Assembly: GCF_900110875.1 (NCBI RefSeq)
Contig: NZ_FOFM01000005.1
Span: 124,001 to 188,000, forward strand
Origin: Pseudovibrio axinellae
GTDB lineage: Bacteria > Pseudomonadota > Alphaproteobacteria > Rhizobiales > Stappiaceae
DNA length: 64,000 nucleotides
Direction: 5' to 3'
The position numbers were made by a program, and so were the translations under genes. Of this stretch, positions 63,997 to 64,000 are shown one piece after another; within the stretch, counting starts at the first letter, position 1; each line of letters begins with the position of its first letter. The notes under the pieces were generated by a model, which did not search any database, was not told the origin of the DNA, and saw nothing but the letters and a program-made list of their open reading frames with translations.

Positions 63997-64000
63997 CTCA

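Overview
The window looks like chromosomal DNA from an alphaproteobacterium, most like a marine Hyphomicrobiales member such as the Pseudovibrio/Stappiaceae group. That placement is inferred from gene content: the folE-hisI-patatin run, an IscU-like gene with yidD, a TPR protein beside ispE, DUF2336, DUF3126, PAS_5 and tandem-PilZ proteins, and a small membrane gene next to livJ. No rRNA, phage, transposase or CRISPR was seen. Two tRNA genes are present, tRNA-Tyr(GUA) and tRNA-Leu(UAA). Coding is dense and mostly housekeeping.

Layout. 0-5 kb: a small six-cysteine secreted protein, a nitronate monooxygenase with an HxlR regulator, an OmpW-type porin with an FNR-like box upstream, and anmK. 5-12.5 kb: NAD kinase, an Hpt phosphotransfer protein, DUF2336, a lytic transglycosylase, a degenerate CitE-like protein, flavin reductase plus nitroreductase, and a secreted three-module protein. 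12.6-21 kb: thrS, a glycosyltransferase, tRNA-Tyr, yidD, an IscU-like gene, then folE-hisI-patatin behind a structured leader, and a CBS protein. 21-29 kb: rhomboid protease, a PAS/tandem-PilZ/LapG-like cysteine-protease run suggestive of cyclic-di-GMP biology, gamma carbonic anhydrase, cysE, and two coupled alpha/beta hydrolases. 29-33.5 kb: zinc-finger protein, FAD monooxygenase, a CinA-type protein, gpt, sfsA.

33.5-43 kb reads as a transport block: two tandem trkH potassium transporter genes, a large multi-pass permease (possibly DUF3360), an OFA-family MFS carrier, a convergent LysR regulator and tRNA-Leu. It separates sfsA from map and radC, which I remember as neighbours in related genomes, so it may be an insertion or rearrangement. 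43-54 kb: map, radC, a membrane GGDEF-EAL protein, ppdK translationally overlapped with meaB, a TPR protein and ispE. 54-60 kb: polyprenyl diphosphate synthase, DUF2007, a TrmN6-like methyltransferase, MoxR ATPase with a VWA partner, and a MazG-like protein. 60-64 kb: envelope proteins including Inh-type protease inhibitor and LprI-type lysozyme inhibitor families, then the liv substrate-binding protein at the end of a branched-chain amino acid ABC operon that continues beyond the window.

The observations most worth following are the competing-hairpin leader upstream of folE, the FNR-like box at ompW, the unusual 33.5-43 kb transport block, the ppdK-meaB overlap, the periplasmic inhibitor cluster, and an AT-rich inverted repeat near the left end with a looser relative near 5.1 kb. 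Functions come from reading motifs by eye; no database search was run.
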